From Acridotheres tristis (Eukaryota; Chordata; Aves; Passeriformes; Sturnidae), in assembly GCA_037013685.1 (NCBI GenBank), contig CM072887.1, positions 88,990,347 to 89,054,346 on the forward strand: 64,000 nt of DNA. The letters are read 5' to 3'. Numbering within the stretch: the stretch's first letter is position 1; each line of letters starts with the position of its first letter. Shown here in pieces: positions 62,800 through 64,000 of this stretch. Made by a program: the position numbers and the translations under genes. The notes beneath the pieces are model-generated. The model did not search any database and had not been told where the DNA came from. It saw only the letters and a list, made by a program, of their open reading frames with translations.

Positions 62800-62995
62800 G
62801 GCTGAGAGGGGCAAGTGGAGGGGGTGGCAGCGGGACCCGGTGAGTCGGGGAGCATCCCGGGACAGGAGCGGGGTGTGGGGGATGCCCGGGGCTGCGCGCC
62901 CCAGGGGATGCGCTGTGAGCCAATGCCCTCTCCTGGCGGCACCTGTGAGGGGACAGCTGGGGACACGCTACTGCTCCTGCACCCCGGAACCAGGA
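62800..62995. promoter_or_regulatory. Isolated GC-rich, CpG-containing patch
   Basis: About 200 bp dense in G/C and CG in otherwise AT-rich intergenic DNA. It contains a donor-like CCG|GTGAGTCGG at about 62838, an inverted-repeat-like GCGCGCCCC, a CCAAT word (62920-62924) and G-runs that could form a quadruplex. It could be a small promoter or first exon of a downstream gene, a distal regulatory element, or a decayed GC-rich repeat. Confidence 0.35.
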
Positions 62996-64000
62996 GAATT
63001 TCATAGAAAGATGCAGCGGACACCAGTGACAAATATGCCAACATTTAGTACAGGCAAGGATGGCAGATCAGTATTTAGATAGAGATTTCACAGCCAGAGA
63101 CTTTTTCCTTGCAATTGCATTGTAGTGTGTTCTTTGAAGACCATGTTTAGTCCCTTCTTAAAAGAGGAGGACTGGGCAGAGAGGTAAGTGTTAGATAAAG
63201 AGGGCTCCTGACCTGTATTGGAAACATCTGCACAGTAGTTCCTGGTGGTAGTACAGATGATCAGAGTACAATTGCTTTTGAGTACCACATACAAGAATAA
63301 ACCACTGTGTTGTCTTATTTCACTGTTGCAAAGACTTTGTAATCAAGAGCATTTCCTAGGTGGAAACAGCGGTCATAAAGGGAGAGGAGATTAAAAGCAA
63401 GCATATCCTACATAATGGCTTTTATGATGCACCTGACCTTGATTGCACAAATAACCTTGGGAACTTTGGCTTTCATGGGAAAGCAGGAGCTGCTCTTTTT
63501 TTAATTATCAGAATACTGATCTGTGCATTCTGATACCCAAGAATATTTCAGAGCATTTTATAGGTAGAGGTGAATTTATGCATTTAAGCAGGGAAAGAAA
63601 AAAGAACGAATTCATTATACTCAGCCAAATCTCAGATCAAACGTATTTTCTCATTAAAGCTTAGCCTGTAATGGTTATTAACATAATACATCACCAGCTG
63701 TCCAGCACATACAAGTGACTGGTAATTATTTAATAGCATTCAGAATTTATAATGCTTTATAGTAGATACATTTAGGTGAGCAAACCCCAAAATGTCTGGA
63801 AGAAGACCATGAAGGGTGGTGCTAGGACAGCAGCTCCTCTGTATCAGAAGACAGCATCCTCCTTGCTCTGACACTTCAGTAACAGGAGGCTAGTTTGGAA
63901 AAAATGAGGAAACAGTTCAAAGGAAAACATATACAGGAAGCAGGAAACACACAAAATGCCAGGAAAAAAAAGCTAATGGGGAAAGGGGCTCTAGCAGACA

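Larger units (their letters stand above)
60693..64000. other. Intergenic sequence at the right edge
   Basis: Mostly AT-rich with no recognisable coding exon. It contains a 12-bp direct repeat TAACTATTATCA (62019-62030 and 62033-62044), an AAAC run at about 62595-62609, and the GC-rich patch listed separately. GCM1 would be the expected neighbour by human synteny; none of its conserved DNA-binding domain is visible here. Confidence 0.55.

Noticed and set aside
62920..62945. Possible CTCF site in the GC-rich patch (TGCCCTCTCCTGGCGGC)
   Set aside because: Several core positions differ from the CTCF consensus, so I did not list it.

Overview
This window comes from a vertebrate nuclear genome, almost certainly a bird. 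Three things support this. The one recognisable gene is a spliced, conserved ELOVL5. The repeats are CR1 LINE fragments, one with the typical minus-strand CATAGAAT-type terminal repeat. Two further segments look like avian endogenous-retrovirus LTR material. I cannot fix the species from sequence alone. There is nothing bacterial, no CRISPR array, and no tRNA or rRNA gene that I can recognise.

Layout. Positions 1-17080 are AT-rich non-coding DNA upstream of the gene, with CR1 remnants at about 655-700, 6236-6525 and 15533-16165. Positions 17085-18240 are a CpG island holding the TATA-less ELOVL5 promoter (inverted CCAAT box, two perfect TGACGTCA elements exactly 50 bp apart, GC boxes) and the non-coding exon 1, which ends at a CAG|GTAGGG donor at 17453. 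Intron 1 is about 22.4 kb and contains a sense-oriented ERV-type LTR (about 25390-25940), a minus-strand CR1 (about 32060-32710) and a plus-strand CR1 with decayed reverse-transcriptase sequence (about 35880-36972). Coding exons 2-8 lie at 39843-39911, 41731-41918, 48722-48799, 49439-49610, 51000-51124, 52910-53044 and 54476-54607 (stop). All splice sites are GT-AG and all phases are consistent; together they encode 295 residues. The 3' UTR runs to about 56325, just past an AATAAA at 56301. Positions 56330-64000 are non-coding, with an LTR-like element at about 60010-60692 and an isolated GC-rich patch at 62800-62995 that could be a promoter or first exon of a neighbouring gene.

Function. ELOVL5 is the endoplasmic-reticulum 3-ketoacyl-CoA synthase that starts each two-carbon elongation of C18 and C20 polyunsaturated acyl-CoAs. 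All family motifs are intact here (KxxExxDT, HxxHH, NxxxHxxMYxYY, TQxQ, C-terminal KxRxx). Trp231, the residue linked in rat to lack of C22 elongation, is present.

I did not find a new biological system. The most useful leads are the paired CREs in the promoter, the LTR inside intron 1, a cluster of substitutions in exon 4, a perfect 14-bp hairpin at 15013-15048, and the GC-rich patch near the right edge. Open frames outside ELOVL5 have lengths expected by chance or from GC-rich sequence.
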